NCBI RefSeq assembly: GCF_017491605.1
Contig: NZ_JAFGYY010000009.1
Coordinates: forward strand, 176,724 to 240,723
Direction: 5' to 3'
DNA from: Pseudomonas sp. 30_B
GTDB taxonomy: Bacteria > Pseudomonadota > Gammaproteobacteria > Pseudomonadales > Pseudomonadaceae
DNA: 64,000 bases
Of this stretch, positions 43,781-54,188 are shown one piece after another. Below the pieces are notes generated by a model. It did no database searches. It saw only the letters and a list, made by a program, of their open reading frames with translations, and was not told where the DNA came from. Each line of letters begins with the position of its first letter. The first letter of the stretch is position 1. Made by a program: the position numbers and the translations under genes.

Positions 43781-44617
43781 TCAGGCGCCGGACAGAATGG
43801 GGTCGGGCCGGCCGGCGCGGCGCGCCAGGTACAGCTCGATCAGGTAGCGGGCGATGGAACGCCCGGCCGGCAGACGCGGCAGGTCGTCGATATGGAACCA
43901 GCGGGCGTCCTCGATCTCGTCCGGCTGCATGACGATCTCGCCGCTGGCGTATTCGGCGTGGTAGCCGAACATCAGCGAATGCGGGAACGGCCAGGGCTGG
44001 CTGCCGATGTAGCGAATATTGGTGATCTCCACCCCGACCTCTTCGCGCACCTCGCGGGCCACGCAATGCTCCACTGACTCGCCCGGCTCGACGAAGCCGG
44101 CCAGCGTGCTGTACACGCCGGGGACGAAGCGCGGCGAACGCGCCAGCAGCAGTTCATCGCCACGGGTCACCAGCACGATCATGCTCGGCGACAGCAGCGG
44201 ATAACGCTGGATGCCACACGCCTCGCACTGCATGGCACGGTCACGGGGCATGCGCAGGTTGGATTGGCCGCAGCTGCCGCAGAAGCGGTTCTGCCGCCAC
44301 CAGATGCCGATCTGGCTGGCGAAGCCAAGCATGGCGAAGATGTCTTCCTCACCCTCCAGCATGAACTGGCGCAGACCAATCCAGCTCGCCCCTTCCAGCG
44401 GGTCCGGGCGGTCGATTTCCAGCAGGTACACCGGCTCGCCGTCGAAGTGGCCGATGGCATGCTCGGAGAGTACCGCCAGGTCCTGGCGCTTGAGCCAGTC
44501 ACGGGGGAACAGTACGCCGTTGCTGTCGCCGAGGAACTGCTGCTGGCAGTGGGCAACCGCCCAGCCACCATTGGCAGCCACCTCGAACATCGAGGATTCC
44601 CAACGTCCGGTACGCAT
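43781..44617 (-). CDS. nudC: NAD-capped RNA hydrolase / NADH pyrophosphatase NudC
   Basis: This 278-residue protein has the zinc ribbon Cys113, Cys116, Cys131, Cys134 (FCGSCG and QCEACG), a Nudix box at 174-196 (GFVEPGESV then REVREEVGV) and the NudC signature SQPWPFPHS (206-214). It removes NAD caps from RNA and splits NADH to NMNH and AMP. The start ATG overlaps the fimL stop as ATGA, so the two are translationally coupled. Confidence 0.96.
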   Translation of the reverse strand: MRTGRWESSMFEVAANGGWAVAHCQQQFLGDSNGVLFPRDWLKRQDLAVLSEHAIGHFDGEPVYLLEIDRPDPLEGASWIGLRQFMLEGEEDIFAMLGFASQIGIWWRQNRFCGSCGQSNLRMPRDRAMQCEACGIQRYPLLSPSMIVLVTRGDELLLARSPRFVPGVYSTLAGFVEPGESVEHCVAREVREEVGVEITNIRYIGSQPWPFPHSLMFGYHAEYASGEIVMQPDEIEDARWFHIDDLPRLPAGRSIARYLIELYLARRAGRPDPILSGA

Positions 44618-46290
44618 CAGGCGGCCACCGTCAGGCCGAGCGCCTTGACGCTCTCGCTGGCGACGTCCAGCACGTCGGGTTGGCCTTCAGGCCGCATCAT
44701 GGCTCCACCCTCCAGGTAATACTCCAGGCCGGTCAGTGCATCGGCCAGGGTTTCCAGCATCTGCTCGGACGGCATCTGCGTCGTCTCGATCATCTGCCCC
44801 TGAATGTAATCGGCACAGGCGCCGACTAGCAATGCTGCGCGCTCCTGGCCCAGGAACCAGAGACCGCCGCGCACCGCCTGCAGACTGAGGGGCACGTTGG
44901 CCAGGTGCAGCTTGTCGCCGTTGGATTCCAGGTACGCGGTGATCGCCCGCTTGGCCAGCGCAAGGCCCGCCTGGGCCTCGTCGATCACCACGATGCGCGC
45001 CTCGGCCAGCTGGTGCACAGCGAAGGATTCCTCCTCGCCCAGCGGCACCGCACGCGTGCTCGGGCGCTCGCCGCGCTCCAGGTTGCCCACCATGCTCTCG
45101 ACGTAGAGCAAGGCGTCGGCCAGTGCATTGAGGGCGCCCGCATCGTCGGCTGCGCCCTTGGCGACCCACCCCGCCACCACCGTGTGCTGGTGCTGCAGGG
45201 CGATGGATGCCGAGTTCAGGCCGACCATGCCCAGGGTCTTGGCCAGCTTGCCCAGTTGGGCATGCAGGATGCCCAACGCATCGGCCTGGGATACGCCGCG
45301 CTCGATCAGATCGAGCTGGTCCTTCACCGCAGTGAGTTCCTCACGGATCGCCACCGACAACGAACGCATCACCGACTGGCCAGGGCCGGACAGGCGCTGC
45401 GATTCGTCTTCCAGCAGATGATCGGTGAACGGCAGCGGCGCCAGGCCGAACACCTGGCGCAACTCACTGGCGCGCGGGCCGCGGGTATCGGCCAGGGCGG
45501 TGAGATAAAGCAGTTCCTTGAGCATCTGGCGCGGCGTTTCGTACTGCGGATTGCCGATCAGTTGCTTGAGCTCGCGGTCCAGGCGGGCAAATACCTGCTT
45601 GCGCGTCTTGCGCGGCAGCATCTGGGCATCCACCAGCGCCTCCAGCGCACCGGCGCCGACCCAGCACAGGCGGGTGCGCGAGGCACTGCCCAGCAGCAGG
45701 TCGAGCCTGGCCAGGGCGCGGCTCATCAGCTTCAGGCTGGGGTAGAGATTCTGTTCGCGAATCAGCCCGAGCAGGCCAACCTGGTACATCTGCCGCAACC
45801 GGCGAACCTCGCGCTCCGGATCCTCCACCTGCGGCACGGTCACCGCGCGCAGCGGGCGCGGCAGGTCCAGCCGCGCACTGAAGAAGAAACTCTCCGGCAA
45901 CGTTGGCTGGCCGGCGGCCTGGCGCACGTCGTTGATCGCCGGCAGCAGCAGCTCGGGGATTTCCTGGCGATGCGCCTCGAGGTTTTCCAGGTAGCGGCGC
46001 AGCACGTAGAGCGCATTACCCAGCGCCGCCAACTGGCCGTCACGATCCTCGCTGACCCCGGCGGGAATGTCATGGGCGAGGTTCAGCGCTTCCTGGGCCA
46101 GCAGCTCGGCACCGGCCAGTTCGATCAGATTGAGAGTGCCGCGAATCTGGCTCAGGCACTCGACCGAGTGCTGCAGCAGGTTGCCGTTCTGACGCTCGGC
46201 GATGAAGTGCTCGAGGTTCTGTTCGGCCTCTTCCATCGTGGCGAACAATTCGTCGCGAACCAGACTGAGGGACGTGGCTCCGGTAACCAT
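44617..46290 (-). CDS. fimL: FimL, twitching-motility and cAMP regulator (ChpA N-terminal-like)
   Basis: This 557-residue helical protein opens [26 protein letters not shown] and [23 protein letters not shown], the pattern of the N-terminal Hpt-like region of ChpA. No kinase or response-regulator domain follows, which matches FimL of P. aeruginosa (about the same length). Where ChpA-type Hpt domains have a phospho-accepting His, this one reads IRGTLNL, as FimL does. FimL works with FimV and PilG to raise cAMP through CyaB and so supports type IV pili. The gene is the first of a fimL-nudC pair. Identification rests on recalled similarity and gene order. Confidence 0.88.
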   Translation of the reverse strand: MVTGATSLSLVRDELFATMEEAEQNLEHFIAERQNGNLLQHSVECLSQIRGTLNLIELAGAELLAQEALNLAHDIPAGVSEDRDGQLAALGNALYVLRRYLENLEAHRQEIPELLLPAINDVRQAAGQPTLPESFFFSARLDLPRPLRAVTVPQVEDPEREVRRLRQMYQVGLLGLIREQNLYPSLKLMSRALARLDLLLGSASRTRLCWVGAGALEALVDAQMLPRKTRKQVFARLDRELKQLIGNPQYETPRQMLKELLYLTALADTRGPRASELRQVFGLAPLPFTDHLLEDESQRLSGPGQSVMRSLSVAIREELTAVKDQLDLIERGVSQADALGILHAQLGKLAKTLGMVGLNSASIALQHQHTVVAGWVAKGAADDAGALNALADALLYVESMVGNLERGERPSTRAVPLGEEESFAVHQLAEARIVVIDEAQAGLALAKRAITAYLESNGDKLHLANVPLSLQAVRGGLWFLGQERAALLVGACADYIQGQMIETTQMPSEQMLETLADALTGLEYYLEGGAMMRPEGQPDVLDVASESVKALGLTVAA

Positions 46291-46332
46291 CGGCCTAGTG
46301 CGCCTCCTGCGCGCAAGAAGAATGAATGGGCA

Positions 46333-47145
46333 TCAATCGGCGAACTCGGGATTCTTCTTGCTCATGTGCGCCATCATGGCGGTCTGCAGGTCCGCGGACT
46401 GCAGCATGGCGGCGTTCCAGGTGGCGATGTATTCCAGGCCATCCTCGACACGGTGGTCGCGGGCGTAGCTGATCATTTCCTTGGTGCCACGGATGGCGAT
46501 CGGCGATTTGGCAGCGATCTGCCGGGCAATTTCCATGACTCCGTCGAGCAGCGCGGAGTGGTCGGCGTAGACGCGATTGACCAGGCCGATCTGCCGGGCT
46601 TCCTCGGCGTCCGCGTTGCGGCCGGTGTAGGCCAGCTCGCGCATGATGCCGTCGCCGATCAGGCGCGGCAGGCGCTGCAGGGTGCCGACATCGGCAGCCA
46701 TGCCCATGTCGATTTCCTTGATGGAAAACTGCGCATCGCTGCTGCAGTAGCGCATGTCGCAGGCCGAGACCAGGTCGATGGCGCCACCGATGCAGTAGCC
46801 CTGGATCGCGGCGAGTACCGGCTTGCTGCATTTGTCCACCGCAGTGAACGAGGCCTGCAGTTCGAGGATGACCTTGCGCAGTGCGCGGGCATTGCGGCCG
46901 ACGTCCTTGCCCAGATGACTGGCAGCCTGGGCCAGCAGGGCGAGGTCGATGCCGGCGGAAAAGTGCTTTCCGGCGCCACTCAGGACCACCACACGGACTT
47001 CATCCGTTTCGTCGGCCCACTGGAAGATTTCGATGATTTCCTTCCAGAAGTCGGCGTTCATTGCATTGAGTTTTTCCGGGCGGTTGATCTGCACATGGGC
47101 GATCTTGTCCGCCAGTTCGACGCGGAATGCTTTGTACTCGGTCAC
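46333..47145 (-). CDS. Enoyl-CoA hydratase/isomerase family, dienoyl-CoA isomerase type
   Basis: This 270-residue crotonase-fold protein has the oxyanion segments KHFSAGIDL and GYCIGGAIDLVSACDMRY. The catalytic region SIKEIDMGMAADVGTLQRLP has Glu (KEID) and Asp (AADVG) at the positions used by delta3,5-delta2,4-dienoyl-CoA isomerases rather than the two Glu of hydratases. It would act in degradation of unsaturated fatty acids. The C-terminal NPEF region is unremarkable. It lies 42 bp before fimL on the minus strand. Confidence 0.9.
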   Translation of the reverse strand: MTEYKAFRVELADKIAHVQINRPEKLNAMNADFWKEIIEIFQWADETDEVRVVVLSGAGKHFSAGIDLALLAQAASHLGKDVGRNARALRKVILELQASFTAVDKCSKPVLAAIQGYCIGGAIDLVSACDMRYCSSDAQFSIKEIDMGMAADVGTLQRLPRLIGDGIMRELAYTGRNADAEEARQIGLVNRVYADHSALLDGVMEIARQIAAKSPIAIRGTKEMISYARDHRVEDGLEYIATWNAAMLQSADLQTAMMAHMSKKNPEFAD

Positions 47146-47274
47146 GGAATGTCCTCGGGAATGCCTGCTTCATGCCGGGGTGCGGCTGACCGCCGCAAGG
47201 GCCGGCATACAGTTCTTTTTTTGGCGTCAGAAACAGATGTCGGAAATCGCGTCACTATAACAAGGCAAGATCAA

Positions 47275-47313
47275 AAGTCGATGCCGTGGTCTGTGACACA
47301 GCCCACGGCATCG
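47275..47313 (-). terminator. Probable terminator after the amino-acid permease gene
   Basis: CGATGCCGTGG and CCACGGCATCG form an 11-bp perfect stem with a 13-base loop; on the minus strand ACTTTTGA follows. It lies 68 bp past the permease stop. Confidence 0.65.
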
Positions 47314-47380
47314 GGCTAGAGTTGGCTTGCAAATCCGCCATCAAGTACCTGATCTGACGAGATCATGCCGAAAGCGTTTT

Positions 47381-48724
47381 TCAGTCGCCGGCCGCCAGCG
47401 GCAGCCCCTGGGCACGGTTGCGGTACTGCCGCCAGGTGTACATCGGGATACCGGCCATGAACACCAGGAAGCCCCAGAAGATCGCCTGCTCGCCGGTGCC
47501 GTACAGCGCCCATAGCGAGTAGAGGAAGCCCAGGCAGCCGATTGCGAGCACCTGCGGACGCGAGCGCGGCGAGAAGGAGTCCGGCTTCACCGCCAACAGC
47601 TGAAGCAGCGCCGCGGTGCAGAACGCATAGGGTACGACGCCGGTCATGGTGCCGAGCAGGATGATGACGTTGAACACCTCCACCAGCTCGCCATGGCCGT
47701 CGACCATCACCAACGCGGTGACCAGCAGGCCCGAGGCCAGCAGCCCGTTGGCCGGGGCGCCGTTCTTGTTGAGCTTGCCGAGGGACTCGGGGAACAGCCC
47801 GTCACGGGCCGGCGCCACCGGAATCTGTCCCTGCAGCAGCACCCAGCCGTTGAGTGCGCCGAGGCAGGCGATCACCGCCCCCGCCGCCACCAGGTAGTAG
47901 CCCCAGTCGCCCAACAGGATGCGCGCGGCGTCGGCGAACGGCGAGGTGGACTTGGCCAGCACTTCCGGCGGCATCAGCCCCTGCACGGCAGTGATCGACA
48001 GGATGTACACCGCCGCGGCCGCCAGGGTACCGAACAGCGTGGCGCGGGGAATGGTCTTCTTCGGGTCGCGCACGTCATCTGCCGGCACCGTGGCCGATTC
48101 CAGGCCGATGAAGGACCAGAGGGTCAGCGCCGCCGTGGTGGCGATGGCCTGGGCGTAGCCCATGTTCGGCAGCTCGCTGGCCGCGGGGATGGTCAGGTAG
48201 TCGGGGTTGAAGTGGAACCAGCCGAGGATGCCCACCAGGATCAGCGGAATCAGCTTGAGCGCGGTGAGCAGGTTCTGCACCAGGGCGAACGCGGTGATCC
48301 CGCGCAGGTTGATCAAGGTGCACAGCCAGATGGCGCCGATGGCGGTGGCGACCATCAGCAGCGGGTCGGCCAGCGCCGGAATGAACACCCGCAGGTAACC
48401 CACCAGGGTCACTGCGATGGCGGCGTTGCCGATCCAGGCGGCTTTCCAGTAGGTCCAGGCGCACAGGTAGCCGGCAAAGCTGCCGAAGCCGTCGCGGGTA
48501 TAGGCGTAAGGCCCGCCAGCGCCAGGGTTGAGCCGCGCCAGCCGGGCGAAGGTGAAGGCCAGCAGCACCGCCCCCGTGGTCGACACCAGCCAGCCGAACA
48601 GGCTGAGTCCACCGTAAGCCGCGAGGCTCGACGGCAGCAGGAACACCCCCGAGCCGACCATGTTGCCTACCACCAGCGCGGTGCAGCTCCAGAATCCCAT
48701 GCTGCCCTTGTTCGCTCCCGCCAT
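47381..48724 (-). CDS. APC-family amino-acid/polyamine antiporter-type permease
   Basis: This 447-residue protein has about 12 hydrophobic helices and the APC opening MGFWSCTALVVGNMVGSGVFLLPSSLA, followed by LNPGAGGPYAYTRDGFG. It resembles CadB/PotE/AdiC-type exchangers. ATG 48724 has AAGGAG 5 bp upstream; a GTG two codons earlier is too close to that site. In P. aeruginosa the matching gene lies directly beside ldcA, which suggests lysine/cadaverine exchange; here a c-di-GMP gene lies between them. Confidence 0.9.
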   Translation of the reverse strand: MAGANKGSMGFWSCTALVVGNMVGSGVFLLPSSLAAYGGLSLFGWLVSTTGAVLLAFTFARLARLNPGAGGPYAYTRDGFGSFAGYLCAWTYWKAAWIGNAAIAVTLVGYLRVFIPALADPLLMVATAIGAIWLCTLINLRGITAFALVQNLLTALKLIPLILVGILGWFHFNPDYLTIPAASELPNMGYAQAIATTAALTLWSFIGLESATVPADDVRDPKKTIPRATLFGTLAAAAVYILSITAVQGLMPPEVLAKSTSPFADAARILLGDWGYYLVAAGAVIACLGALNGWVLLQGQIPVAPARDGLFPESLGKLNKNGAPANGLLASGLLVTALVMVDGHGELVEVFNVIILLGTMTGVVPYAFCTAALLQLLAVKPDSFSPRSRPQVLAIGCLGFLYSLWALYGTGEQAIFWGFLVFMAGIPMYTWRQYRNRAQGLPLAAGD

Positions 48725-48941
48725 CTGCACTCCTTAAAGTCTGCGGCCCTGTTTTGAAGGTTCCATCCTGCCGAGCCGTTCGTGGCGAAGGCGTCTGGAT
48801 TTGGACGTCACGTCCCGATCTGCCCTACAGGGTAGTCAGCTCAAGGCAAAGGAGGAAACAGTTTCCGCCGCGAATGTGCAGGCTTCGAGCGATTTCCCCG
48901 TGCGAGATCAATCCACCGGACGAAAATTCGCCTCGCGTCGC

Positions 48942-51128
48942 TCAGGCCAGGTTCGCTTGCCGACCGCCGATCCCGAAGACCTGCTCGAACAGGTTGGCCG
49001 GCATCGGCTTGGCGAACAGGTAGCCCTGCCCCTCCGCGCAGCGCTCGGCACGCAGGCGATCACGCTGGGCCGAGGTTTCGATGCCTTCGGCAATGGTCTC
49101 CAGCTCGAAGCCACGGGCCATGTCGAGGATGGCGCGGATCACCGAGAGATCCTGCTGGGACTCCAGCATGCCGATCACGAAGGAACGGTCGATCTTGATC
49201 CGGCTCAGCGGGTAGGTCTTGAGCAGGCTCAGCGACGCATAGCCGGTGCCGAAGTCGTCGAAGGCCAGCCCCACACCGTAACTGCGCAGCGTGCGCAGGG
49301 TTTCGAGCACCACGTCGTCATGGTCGAGCGCGATGTTCTCGGTGATCTCCAGCTCCAGGGCCTCGGCCGGCAGGCCGTGACGCTCCAGCGCCTCGAGCAC
49401 CTGGGCGACCAGATTGCCCATGCGGAACTGCGCGCCGAACAGGTTCACCCCCATGCGCATCAGTGGCGCACCATTGCGCCGCCAGTAGGCAACCTGGGCA
49501 CAGGCCTCATCGAGAATCCAGGCGCCAACGATTGCCGCCAGCGGGCCGCCCTCCAGCGACGGCAGGAACGCTGCCGGGGATAGCAGACCGCGTTGCGGAT
49601 GCTGCCAACGGATCAGGGCTTCCGCCCCTTGCAGGGAGCCATCGCGCAGGCTCACCTGGGGCTGGTAGAACAGCAGGAACTCGCCATTGGCCACCGCGCG
49701 GTGCAATTCCATGCCATACAGGTGCCGCGCCGCCGCTTCCATCTTCAATGCCGGCACGAAGACGAAGGCATCGGCACGCCCGCTAGTCTTGGCCTTGAAC
49801 AATGCAAGGTCGGCGTCACCGACCAGTTCCAGCGCTTCCTGGGCATGTAGCGGCGCGAGCGCCACGCCACAACTGGCAGCCACCCGCACTTCATGGGCAT
49901 TGATGACGATGGGTTCGGCGATGCGCGCGATGGCCGCCTTGGCCAGGCGCATGGCCTGCTCGGGCGAGATCAGGTTCGGTTCGAGAATGGCAAACTCGTC
50001 GCCGCCGATGCGCGCCACCGTCGCCTCCGCGCTGGCCAGGCGCTGCAGGCGCGCGGCGACCTCACGCAGGATGCCGTCGCCCACTGCATGCCCCAGCGAG
50101 TCGTTGACGTCCTTGAAGCCGTCCAGATCGATCATCAGCACCGCAGCCGGGTGCGACTGCACCAGGATTTCCTCCGTCACCCGGTAGAAGCGCCCACGGT
50201 TGGCCAGGCCGGTGAGCACATCGACACTGGCCAGCTGACGCAGCGCCTCCTCTTCCTGGTGCAGTACCGTCAGGTCCTTGAGCACCGCCTCGAACTTGAG
50301 GGTGCCCTTCTCCGTCCAGCAGAACAGCGTGAGCCCCAGCGGCAGTTCGGTGCCGTCCTGACGCACACCGGTGATCTCCGCCGGCACCTCCATGCCGTCC
50401 AGCGAAGTGGCGTCGATGGCGCGGTTGATCAGGCTGCGGAACGCGGCGCGTCCCTTGTCCGGCAACAGCAGCTCGAACGACTGCCCGGCCCCCTCTTCCA
50501 GCGGATAGCCGTAGAGAGTGGCGGCCGCCTCGTTCCAGGCCACGATTTCACCCCAGCAGTCGAACCAGACCACTGGCGTGGGCGAGCTGCCGGCGTACTC
50601 CTCGAACAGCGGCCGGGTACGCGCCGACATCACTTCGATGCGACGCAGTTCCAGGCGGTCGGCAGCCATGCGGGCGAGTTCCCGCAGGCGCTCGCGGTCT
50701 TCGCCGGAGAAATCGTCGTGGGGCTGGCTGTCGATGATGCACAAGGCGCCCAGCGGATGGCCCTCCACCGAGAGCAAGGGCACCCCGGCGTAGAAGCGTA
50801 TGCCGGAAGCCTGGGTCACCAGAGGGTTGTCGTGGAAGCGCTCGTCGCGGCAGGCGTCGGGCACCACCATCACCTCGTCCTGGGTGATGGCGTGGGCGCA
50901 GAAGGACACGTCGCGGCCCATGTCCACCTCGCCAACCCCCGTGGCCGCGGCAAAGAACACATGGTCGCTGCCGATCATGTTCACCGCTGCCACCGGCATT
51001 CCGAACATGCGCACGGCGATCTGCACCACCGGGTCCAGGCTGGGAACCAGGGCTTCATCGTCGAATCCATAGTCGGAAAGCGCACTCAGGCGTTCGCTTT
51101 CGTTCGGCAATGCCGAGGGGCAACGCAT
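48942..51128 (-). CDS. GAF-PAS-GGDEF-EAL cyclic-di-GMP protein
   Basis: This 728-residue protein has a GAF domain (about 20-165, FCAHAITQDEVMVVPDACRDERFHDNPLV), a PAS domain (about 170-300, ending LKFEAVLKDLT), a GGDEF domain (RIGGDEFAI) and an EAL domain (GAEALIRW). Both catalytic motifs are intact: in EAL the metal and base residues are present in VNLFGAQF, LEITEN, FDDFGTGYASL, RIKIDRSF, IAEGIET and CAEGQGYLF. So it may make or degrade c-di-GMP. No transmembrane helix is seen; GAF and PAS imply a cytosolic sensor. ATG 51128 has GGGAGG upstream. It is bounded by the ldcA terminator and the permease. Confidence 0.93.
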   Translation of the reverse strand: MRCPSALPNESERLSALSDYGFDDEALVPSLDPVVQIAVRMFGMPVAAVNMIGSDHVFFAAATGVGEVDMGRDVSFCAHAITQDEVMVVPDACRDERFHDNPLVTQASGIRFYAGVPLLSVEGHPLGALCIIDSQPHDDFSGEDRERLRELARMAADRLELRRIEVMSARTRPLFEEYAGSSPTPVVWFDCWGEIVAWNEAAATLYGYPLEEGAGQSFELLLPDKGRAAFRSLINRAIDATSLDGMEVPAEITGVRQDGTELPLGLTLFCWTEKGTLKFEAVLKDLTVLHQEEEALRQLASVDVLTGLANRGRFYRVTEEILVQSHPAAVLMIDLDGFKDVNDSLGHAVGDGILREVAARLQRLASAEATVARIGGDEFAILEPNLISPEQAMRLAKAAIARIAEPIVINAHEVRVAASCGVALAPLHAQEALELVGDADLALFKAKTSGRADAFVFVPALKMEAAARHLYGMELHRAVANGEFLLFYQPQVSLRDGSLQGAEALIRWQHPQRGLLSPAAFLPSLEGGPLAAIVGAWILDEACAQVAYWRRNGAPLMRMGVNLFGAQFRMGNLVAQVLEALERHGLPAEALELEITENIALDHDDVVLETLRTLRSYGVGLAFDDFGTGYASLSLLKTYPLSRIKIDRSFVIGMLESQQDLSVIRAILDMARGFELETIAEGIETSAQRDRLRAERCAEGQGYLFAKPMPANLFEQVFGIGGRQANLA

Positions 51129-51192
51129 GGGGAAACCTCCCTTTTTCCTCGTTTCTCCCTTTACCCATTCCGACAAGAATAGTTGGTCTTTG

Positions 51193-51223
51193 AAAAAACG
51201 GCGGGCCCTGCGCCTCAGGGCCC
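51193..51223 (-). terminator. Rho-independent terminator after ldcA
   Basis: On the minus strand GGGCCCT-GAGGCGC-AGGGCCC is followed by GCCG and six T. It begins 5 bp past the ldcA stop and lies upstream of the GGDEF-EAL gene. Confidence 0.85.
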
Positions 51224-51228
51224 TTCCG

Positions 51229-53481
51229 TCACTTGCAGCACTCCACCGTATAGCGCCGCTCGCCATTGACCTCCTGGATCTGCAGACCGTGCACGTCCGA
51301 GTCGAAGCCCGGGAAGTTGCGCTCGAAACTCCGGGCGAAGGCCAGGTAATCGAGGATCGAGCGGGTGGACTCGGTGAAGCGCTCGCCCGGCATGATCAGC
51401 GGGATGCCCGGCGGATAAGGCACCAGCATCACCGCCGCGATTCGCCCTTCCAACTGGTCGATGGGCACTGCCTCCACCTCGCCGCGCACCAGCTGCGCGT
51501 AGGCATCGGCCGGGCGCAGGGCGATTTCAGGCAGCACGGTGTACATGCGCTTCATCGCCTTGGCGGTGGCGTGATCGCGGTAGCAGCCATGCAGCTCGTC
51601 ACACAGGTGGCGCAGGCCCATGCCGGCATACCGCGCGCCACCGGCCTGGGCAACGCTGGGCAGTGCATCCATCAGCGGCTCGTTGGCGTCGTAGCTGCGT
51701 TTGAACTCCAGCAGTTCGGTGACCAGAGTGCTCCACTTGCCCTTGGTGACGCCCATGGAGAACAGCACGAGGAAGGAGTACAGGCCGGTCTTTTCCACCA
51801 CCAGGCCGCGTTCCCAGAGGAAGCGGCTGACCACCGCGGCGGGAATGCCCCGGGCGTCTAGGCGCCCGCCGGCGGTGAGGCCCGGCGTGGCCAGGGTGAC
51901 CTTGATCGGGTCGAGCAGCACATAGTCCTCGACCGCATCGCCGAAGCCATGCCAGTCGGCATTGGGCTCCAGCACCCAGTCGGGGGTTTTCACCTCGTCG
52001 GTACCTTCCACGCCCGGCGGCTGCCAGACGCAGAACCACCAGTCGTCCTTGGCGAGGTTCTGTTGAACGTTGGCCAGGGCGCGACGGAAGCTCAGCGCCT
52101 CATCGAAGGTTTCCTGGATCAGCGAACTCCCCGCCGGGCCCTCCATCATCGCCGAGGCCACGTCCAGCGAGGCGATGATGCCGTACTGCGGCGAGGTGGA
52201 GATGTGCATCATGAAGGCTTCGTTGAAGCGCGCACGGTCGAAGCGCCGGGCGCCGCCATCCTGCACGTGGATCATCGAGGCCTGGCTGAAGGCGGCGAGC
52301 ATCTTGTGGGTAGAATGGGTGGTGAATACCAGCGGACCGCTGTCCTGGCGGCTCGTGCCCATGCCGTAGCGCCCGTCGTAGAAGTCGTGGAAGGCCGCAT
52401 AGGCGTACCAGGCCTCGTCGAAGTGCAACACCTCAACGCTGTCTCCCAGCGCCTGCTTGATCATCTCGGCGTTGTAGCAGAGGCCGTCGTAGGTTGAGTT
52501 GGTCACCACCGCCAGCCTGACCTTGGGTTCGCGCCCCTTGGCCAACGGACTGGCGGCGATCTTCGCGGCGATCGACTCGCGGCTGAACTCGGAGAGCGGG
52601 ATCGGGCCGATGATGCCCAGCTCGTTGCGCTCGGGCGTCAGGTAGAGCGGGATGGCGCCGGTCATGATGATCGCGTGCAGGATCGACTTGTGGCAGTTGC
52701 GGTCCACCAGCACCAGATCATCGCGGCAGACCATGGAATGCCAGACGATCTTGTTCGCCGTCGAGGTGCCGTTGATCACGAAGAAGGTGTGGTCGGCGCC
52801 GAAGTTGCGCGCGGCGCGGGCTTCAGCCTCGGCCAGCGGGCCCGTGTGGTCGAGCAGCGAGCCCAGTTCCGGTACCGAGACCGAGAGGTCCGATCGCAGG
52901 GTATTTTCCCCGAAGAACTGGTGGAAGGCCTGCCCCACCGGACTCTTGCGATAGGCCACACCGCCGCCGTGGCCGGGCGTGTGCCAGGAATAGTTGGACT
53001 GCGCGGTGTGCTCCACCAGCGCGCGGAAGAAGGGCGGCAGCAGGCCTTCCAGGTATTTGCGCGCGGCGCGGCTGACCTGGCGGGCGAGGAAGGGCACGGT
53101 GTCTTCGAAGAGGTAGAGGATGCCGCGCAACTGGTGCAGGTCGGCCATGGACTCGGCCGGCGCGTTCTCGATGGTCATCTGCTCGCCGAGGGCGAAGATC
53201 GGCAGCTGCGGCGCGCGCACCCGCGCCATGCGGATCAACTCCACCACGTCCTGCAGCAAGCGCTGGTTCTCCCCCACCCCCTCGGCGGCGACCAGGATGC
53301 AGGCCAGCCCGTGGTGGGTGGAGGCGACGATGCGCCCCTCTGCGGAACTGGCGGTAGACAGGATGGTGAAGCCATCCTGCTCCAGCTCGCGGGCAATATC
53401 GCGGACCCGGTCGCCGGCCACGGTATCGGCCTTGATGTCGCGGTGAACGATGAGGATGGGGAATTTTAAGTCTTTGTACAT
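51229..53481 (-). CDS. ldcA: Lysine decarboxylase LdcA (PLP, class III)
   Basis: This 750-residue protein has a wing domain (1-130), the PLP large domain and a C-terminal domain. The PLP lysine is Lys393 in THSTHK, with Asp355 in HFDEAW holding the pyridine nitrogen. HTPGHGGG (167-174) is the usual phosphate-site entry. It converts lysine to cadaverine. Length and order match LdcA of P. aeruginosa, where it is the main lysine decarboxylase under ArgR control. The gene ends in a strong terminator. Confidence 0.93.
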   Translation of the reverse strand: MYKDLKFPILIVHRDIKADTVAGDRVRDIARELEQDGFTILSTASSAEGRIVASTHHGLACILVAAEGVGENQRLLQDVVELIRMARVRAPQLPIFALGEQMTIENAPAESMADLHQLRGILYLFEDTVPFLARQVSRAARKYLEGLLPPFFRALVEHTAQSNYSWHTPGHGGGVAYRKSPVGQAFHQFFGENTLRSDLSVSVPELGSLLDHTGPLAEAEARAARNFGADHTFFVINGTSTANKIVWHSMVCRDDLVLVDRNCHKSILHAIIMTGAIPLYLTPERNELGIIGPIPLSEFSRESIAAKIAASPLAKGREPKVRLAVVTNSTYDGLCYNAEMIKQALGDSVEVLHFDEAWYAYAAFHDFYDGRYGMGTSRQDSGPLVFTTHSTHKMLAAFSQASMIHVQDGGARRFDRARFNEAFMMHISTSPQYGIIASLDVASAMMEGPAGSSLIQETFDEALSFRRALANVQQNLAKDDWWFCVWQPPGVEGTDEVKTPDWVLEPNADWHGFGDAVEDYVLLDPIKVTLATPGLTAGGRLDARGIPAAVVSRFLWERGLVVEKTGLYSFLVLFSMGVTKGKWSTLVTELLEFKRSYDANEPLMDALPSVAQAGGARYAGMGLRHLCDELHGCYRDHATAKAMKRMYTVLPEIALRPADAYAQLVRGEVEAVPIDQLEGRIAAVMLVPYPPGIPLIMPGERFTESTRSILDYLAFARSFERNFPGFDSDVHGLQIQEVNGERRYTVECCK

Positions 53482-53621
53482 TGTGAACCCCTGATAACGC
53501 TCTGCTGGCGTCGACCCTTACTAGAGTATGGACTCACGAAATGTAGGGGAATGCGGTCGGCTGACGGCTGTAATAAAACGTCGCGTGGGTGACAGGCAAA
53601 GCCCGTTAATTCCGAGCGCTA

Positions 53622-53659
<38 letters not shown>

Positions 53660-53970
53660 AAATTGAAGACTTCCAGAGAAACCTCCGCACGCTCCGGGGC
53701 GCCCCTTCAGGAGGCCGAGTGGAATCGGAGTTTCAGGGGTTGAGCGGCATGGATGCCGCGAGAGCGTCGTCGGGCCAGGGATGGCCCGTCGATGCGTGCC
53801 CCTGAAACTTCGATGGAGCGAGGGGAGTCCCGCGAAGCGGGACCCGGATGCAGGGGCAAGCGCTTTGGTTACTTTCTCGCGTTTGAGAAAGTGACTCGCC
53901 CGAGGGGGCGAAACAAGAGACTTCCGAGCACGCCGAAGCGGCGCAGAAACACCCAAACAAGAACCAACAG

Positions 53971-54140
53971 CTTCGCGGACAGAGTCCGCTCCTACGCGGG
54001 CGCAAAGCGTGGGCACTTCCCGGCAAGAACAGATTCATCCGCGAAGGATTTCGCGGACAAGGTCCGCTCCTACGGAAGAATCGAGGATTATCCGGCGGCA
54101 CCGGAGCTGGGCGGTTCGCGAGCAAGCTCGCTCCTACGAA
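53971..54140. repeat. Three REP-like elements
   Basis: Units at about 53971-53997 (TTCGCGGACAGAGTCCGCTCCTACG), 54049-54075 (TTCGCGGACAAGGTCCGCTCCTACG) and 54114-54140 (TTCGCGAGCAAGCTCGCTCCTACGA), all in the same orientation. Confidence 0.88.
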
Positions 54141-54144
54141 AAAC

Positions 54145-54171
54145 AAAAAGGCCCCTGCTCAGGGGCCTTCT
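54145..54171 (-). terminator. Rho-independent terminator after dnaQ
   Basis: On the minus strand AAGGCCCCTG-AG-CAGGGGCC is followed by TTTTTGTTTTT, 18 bp past the dnaQ stop. Confidence 0.92.
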
Positions 54172-54188
54172 TCAAGCAGCGCGGAGGA

